From assembly GCA_002505325.1 (NCBI GenBank), contig DAUV01000029.1:456-9213 (forward strand): a stretch of 8,758 nucleotides of DNA, given 5' to 3'. The notes beneath the pieces were generated by a model. The model made no database searches, had not been told where the DNA came from, and saw nothing but the letters and a program-made list of their open reading frames with translations. Positions 6,381 to 8,758 of this stretch are shown here, piece by piece. Both the position numbers and the translations under genes were made by a program. Each line of letters starts with the position of its first letter. Within the stretch, counting starts at the first letter, position 1. The DNA comes from Euryarchaeota archaeon UBA623. GTDB taxonomy: Archaea; Thermoplasmatota; Poseidoniia; Poseidoniales; Thalassarchaeaceae.

Positions 6381-7711
6381 CAGCTATCACCTCCTCTGAC
6401 TACGACCCTCTGACCACCTGCCAAGTAATCAGCCACCATCTCGGAGAAGCGGTCGAACAGTGGAGAGGCATCGTGAGGACCGGGGCAGGCCTCAGGGTGG
6501 AACTGGATAGTAAATGCTGGTTTTCCTACGAGATCAAGTCCTTCGACAGTGCGGTCATTGGCGTTGATGTGCCGTACTTCAAAGTCCGCCTCTAGAGTAT
6601 TCTTGCCGACCTCAGAGCGTGCCCCACTCGGGTGTGGGGCGAGCATGCCCTTTTCGGGGTCCTCTACCGCGAAGCCGTGATTCTGACTAGTGATGTGTAC
6701 TCTACCGGTCTGCAAGTCAATCACGGGTTGATTTGCACCTCTGTGACCATAGCGCAGCTTGTAGGTGTGCAGACCGGCTGCCAGCCCCATCAACTGGTGG
6801 CCGAGACAGATGCCCATCACCGGCATGTCAGCGCGTACAGCAGCGGCTAGGGATTCTCGCGCCGAGGTAGCATCGCCAGGATGAGCAGGGTCGCCCGGTC
6901 CATTAGATGCGAACAGAGCATCTGGATGCCATTCAGAAACGATAGTGTCGAAATCCATCGAGGCGGGGCACCAAACGACCTCAAAGCGCCGGCACAACTC
7001 ACGCAGGATGTTGTGCTTGATACCACAATCAAGAGCGGCGAGTCGAGGGAGGGGATTTCCATCGTCATCCCGTGCTCCTGCATTGAGCAGTATCGCGTCA
7101 GCCCTAGTCACTGAGGCCACAAGATCGTCGGCATCAGGAGGGGTCATTTCAGCGAGAATCTTCTTCATCTCGGTGGCGCGTTCCTTGGGGCCGAAGACGC
7201 ACAGCACGGTGCCGTGCTCGCGAACCCTACGCGTCAGTGCGCGTGTGTCCACTCCCTCGATTCCGGGCACGCCATGTACGGCAAGGAACTCATGTACGCT
7301 ACCAACGGAGTCTCGGTGGTCTGGGGTCTTCATCAACTGTCTGCAGACAACCCCACGTGGGTGCACACCTGAAGATTCGGAGATTCCTGGCAAGATGCCG
7401 TAGTTGCCTAAGAGTGGCCATGTGAAGGTCAAGACCTGTCCTGCAAAGGATGGGTCAGTCAAGCTCTCTTGGTAGCCGCACATCCCAGTTGTGAACACTA
7501 GTTCTCCTTGTGCTATACCTTCGGACCCGAACAGCCTTCCCTCGTACCTAGTGCCGTCAGCAAGCAACAGCAGACCCATCGCGCCACTTGCCTGCTGACG
7601 CTCTGCAGTTTCAAGAAGCGAATCGGTTGCATCAGTGAAGGAAGGAGGGTCAAGAACCCCCGGTACGCCAGCGCCGGGGACAAAGCCCCGTGGCGGTGTC
7701 GTGCCCGACAT
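6380..7711 (-). CDS. carA: Carbamoyl-phosphate synthase, small (glutamine amidotransferase) subunit
   Basis: Releases ammonia from glutamine for CarB. With the ATG at 7711 the protein has 443 residues. After an unusual Pro/Gly-rich lead (1-44) the CarA N-terminal domain starts at MGLLLLADGTRYEGRLFG (45-62). The class I amidotransferase domain (about 222-430) shows the nucleophile elbow MGICLGHQLMG (299-309, Cys302), YGHRGANQPV (321-330), SQNHGF and QFHPEACPGPHD (403-414) with His405 and Glu407 completing the triad. A minus-strand AGGA at 7721-7718 sits 6 nt before this ATG, supporting it; the in-frame TTG at 7717 would leave no spacing. The core-matching ATG at 7579 has no visible SD but remains possible, as most CarA proteins (about 380 aa) begin there. 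It overlaps carB by 1 nt and follows trm56 after 71 nt. Confidence 0.95.
   Translation of the reverse strand: MSGTTPPRGFVPGAGVPGVLDPPSFTDATDSLLETAERQQASGAMGLLLLADGTRYEGRLFGSEGIAQGELVFTTGMCGYQESLTDPSFAGQVLTFTWPLLGNYGILPGISESSGVHPRGVVCRQLMKTPDHRDSVGSVHEFLAVHGVPGIEGVDTRALTRRVREHGTVLCVFGPKERATEMKKILAEMTPPDADDLVASVTRADAILLNAGARDDDGNPLPRLAALDCGIKHNILRELCRRFEVVWCPASMDFDTIVSEWHPDALFASNGPGDPAHPGDATSARESLAAAVRADMPVMGICLGHQLMGLAAGLHTYKLRYGHRGANQPVIDLQTGRVHITSQNHGFAVEDPEKGMLAPHPSGARSEVGKNTLEADFEVRHINANDRTVEGLDLVGKPAFTIQFHPEACPGPHDASPLFDRFSEMVADYLAGGQRVVVRGGDS
6387..6394 (-). promoter_or_regulatory. Strong Shine-Dalgarno of carB inside the end of carA
   Basis: On the minus strand GGAGGTGA, a full match to the canonical anti-SD of 16S rRNA, lies 6 nt before the carB ATG (6380-6378) and encodes the last codons of carA. 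With the 1-nt TGATG overlap it indicates translational coupling that would keep the two subunits at equal levels. Confidence 0.85.
7658..7690. other. Two competing hairpins in the carA 5' region
   Basis: CCCCGG (7658-7663) can pair with CCGGGG (7674-7679; 6 bp, 10-nt loop). CGGGG (7675-7679) can instead pair with CCCCG (7686-7690; 5 bp, 6-nt loop). The two stems share GGGG and so exclude each other. They lie within the Pro/Gly-rich N-terminal extension of carA. They may simply reflect GGN/CCN codons, or act in a 5' leader if translation really starts further down. No function is shown. Confidence 0.25.
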
Positions 7712-7782
7712 CAGCAATCCTGCTGGAGTACCCCTCTTAATCCTTGAGAGAGAATTGGGCGGTAAGCATTCTTGGAGACTCG

Positions 7783-8355
7783 CTAATCAGTGCTGTTCCG
7801 GACCTTCTTGGCGCGCTTGCTAGGGACTACCTCAATATCCCCTCCGGCGAACCTAGTCGACTCGTCGAGTGTGCCCACCAATGACTCTAGGAAGACTGCT
7901 AGAGCTGCGACCTCGGAATGAGGTTGATTTCCGATTGACACGTTGTAATCTGCTATTCTGAACAATTCACCAGGGACCTTAGTACCTCCAACTACAACTA
8001 CCATAGGGGCATCCTGAGAGATGTTCTGGACTGCCTCTCTCCAAGGCTCGCCATACATCGTCAGGTGGATTATTGTACCACCCTTGGAGAAGCGGCGCAG
8101 CCATCCCATCGGCTTAGCCTCATAGCGGCACTGAAAGTTACCACCGAACCTCTCGGTCACGGAATTCCATGTCTCTAGAGCAGAGGGATCTTCCTCTCCT
8201 GACAGAATCACCTCATCCGCACCGAAGGCCCGGGCCGTCAGTCCGAGGTGCGAGGTTATTCTCTTGTCTCGCTCGCGCCTGTGACCAAGTCTAAGCACGG
8301 AGAGCCTGGTGTTGGAACTGTCTGTCACGAACTCAGACGAGAGGGGGTGCCTCAT
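7783..8355 (-). CDS. tRNA (cytidine(56)-2'-O)-methyltransferase, Trm56 (SPOUT family)
   Basis: Methylates the ribose 2'-OH of C56 in the T-loop of archaeal tRNAs using S-adenosylmethionine. The 190-residue protein shows the family start LSVLRLGHRRERDKRITSHL (18-37) with LTARAFGA next, and the knotted SAM-binding core VVVVGGTKVPGELFRIADYN (119-138) followed by SIGNQPHSEVAALAVFLESL (140-159), the hallmark of Trm56. A basic tail (SKRAKKVR) ends the protein and could contact tRNA. Of two close ATGs, the one at 8355 has GAGGGT (8368-8363) 7 nt upstream and is preferred over 8361, where the spacing would be 1 nt. About 16 residues precede the core start usual in the family; a GTG at 8328 is an alternative. 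It overlaps the upstream membrane-protein gene by 23 nt and precedes carA by 71 nt, so the genes may share a transcript. Confidence 0.93.
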   Translation of the reverse strand: MRHPLSSEFVTDSSNTRLSVLRLGHRRERDKRITSHLGLTARAFGADEVILSGEEDPSALETWNSVTERFGGNFQCRYEAKPMGWLRRFSKGGTIIHLTMYGEPWREAVQNISQDAPMVVVVGGTKVPGELFRIADYNVSIGNQPHSEVAALAVFLESLVGTLDESTRFAGGDIEVVPSKRAKKVRNSTD

Positions 8356-8758
8356 CAGCATGACCCTCGATTACCGAGTCTTGCCTCTCGGGAAGGACAT
8401 CGATGTCCATACTCATCATCGAGCCCCTGACCCACTCGAGAAGTATGGAATCGACTTGCATCTTGGTTGCTAGATGGATAAGTGTGGCAATAATTGTCAA
8501 TCGTCCTGAGGCCGTCAGTGCGGTCGTGGTATCCAAATCTCCCAACAGAGTCATCCTACCTATAGGTTCTAGGACAAGGAACAGAGTTAGTACAGCCAGC
8601 ACACCTCCAGCGTTCGATGTGAGTGACTGCCCCTTTTCTCTGCCCATAGTCAACAGAATGGTAGCGACGAGTGTAATTGCCGGCACAATCAAGGTAAGTC
8701 TGTAATAACTGAAATCGCCAATCATAGATGCGGGAAGGTCCGAGTCACCCAGCGATTC
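8333..8758 (-). CDS. Small membrane protein of unknown function, possibly partial at the window edge
   Basis: From the ATG at 8725 this is a 130-residue protein. Hydrophobic segments at about 9-27 (containing LTLIVPAITLVATILLTMG) and 39-57 (GGVLAVLTLFLVLEPIG) are clear membrane spans; a weaker third stretch at about 70-87 contains an Arg. The C-terminal tail (about 105-130) is acidic and probably soluble. No known family is recognised. The ATG at 8725 has no Shine-Dalgarno, and the same frame stays open for 11 further codons to the window end (ESLGDSDLPAS before the Met), so the true start may lie outside and this could be the membrane-anchored end of a longer protein. The stop (8335-8333) lies inside trm56, giving a 23-nt overlap that suggests cotranscription. 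Confidence 0.6.
   Translation of the reverse strand, partial: ESLGDSDLPASMIGDFSYYRLTLIVPAITLVATILLTMGREKGQSLTSNAGGVLAVLTLFLVLEPIGRMTLLGDLDTTTALTASGRLTIIATLIHLATKMQVDSILLEWVRGSMMSMDIDVLPERQDSVIEGHADEAPPLV
8363..8368 (-). promoter_or_regulatory. Shine-Dalgarno deciding the trm56 start
   Basis: GAGGGT on the minus strand lies 7 nt before the ATG at 8355 and only 1 nt before the ATG at 8361. This supports the downstream ATG and places trm56 initiation inside the upstream gene. Confidence 0.55.

Noticed and set aside
6945..7403. 152-codon plus-strand ORF opposite carA
   Set aside because: It lies wholly antisense to the well-supported carA, has low-complexity Ser/Arg-rich composition and resembles no family.
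7712..7725. CAGCA-ATCC-TGCTG stem before the carA start
   Set aside because: Only 5 bp with a 4-nt loop, too weak to claim; it also contains the likely Shine-Dalgarno.
7736..7741. Minus-strand ATTAAG as a carA TATA box
   Set aside because: Spacing to the ATG is reasonable but the motif is short and common; carA may instead be read through from trm56.

Overview
The window looks like a chromosomal housekeeping segment from a euryarchaeon, most likely a marine Thermoplasmatota (Poseidoniales, Marine Group II-like) or a relative. Domain-level evidence is good: a class I (archaeal-type) lysyl-tRNA synthetase, the archaeal tRNA Cm56 methylase Trm56, a GfcR/PyrE-like regulator made of a helix-turn-helix plus a phosphoribosyltransferase fold, and the probable start of aIF2-beta. 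The lineage guess rests on general impression only. No mobile elements, CRISPR, rRNA or tRNA genes were seen.

Layout. Positions 1-74 (minus) hold the first 24 codons of a probable translation initiation factor aIF2-beta, divergent from dut (165-614, plus; dUTPase). A 72-nt gap follows, then gfcR-like (687-1268, plus) and lysS (1278-2855, plus), 9 nt apart and probably cotranscribed. Everything to the right is on the minus strand, so reading right to left: a small membrane protein entering from the window edge (8758-8333), trm56 (8355-7783), carA (7711-6380), carB (6380-3015), and a 38-codon ORF for a single-span membrane peptide (2962-2846). The end of that small ORF overlaps the end of lysS tail to tail.

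Function. Three loci touch pyrimidine nucleotides: carAB makes carbamoyl phosphate for pyrimidine and arginine synthesis, dUTPase makes dUMP and removes dUTP, and the HTH-PRTase protein is built like a PRPP-sensing transcription factor. The rest is translation: aIF2-beta, LysRS and Trm56. The carA/carB junction is translationally coupled (TGATG overlap with a full GGAGGTGA Shine-Dalgarno), and lysS also has a GAGG motif overlapping the upstream stop, so this organism uses SD-led initiation inside operons. dut appears to have no upstream SD and may be leaderless.

I see no obvious new defence or biosynthetic system. The points most worth checking are the 38-aa membrane peptide with a hairpin ending on its start codon; a LysRS with an altered KMSSS loop and no cysteines in the region where relatives have a Cys-rich knuckle; a PRTase-fold regulator lacking the catalytic lysines of OPRT; and a 44-residue extension at the start of CarA whose DNA can form two competing hairpins.
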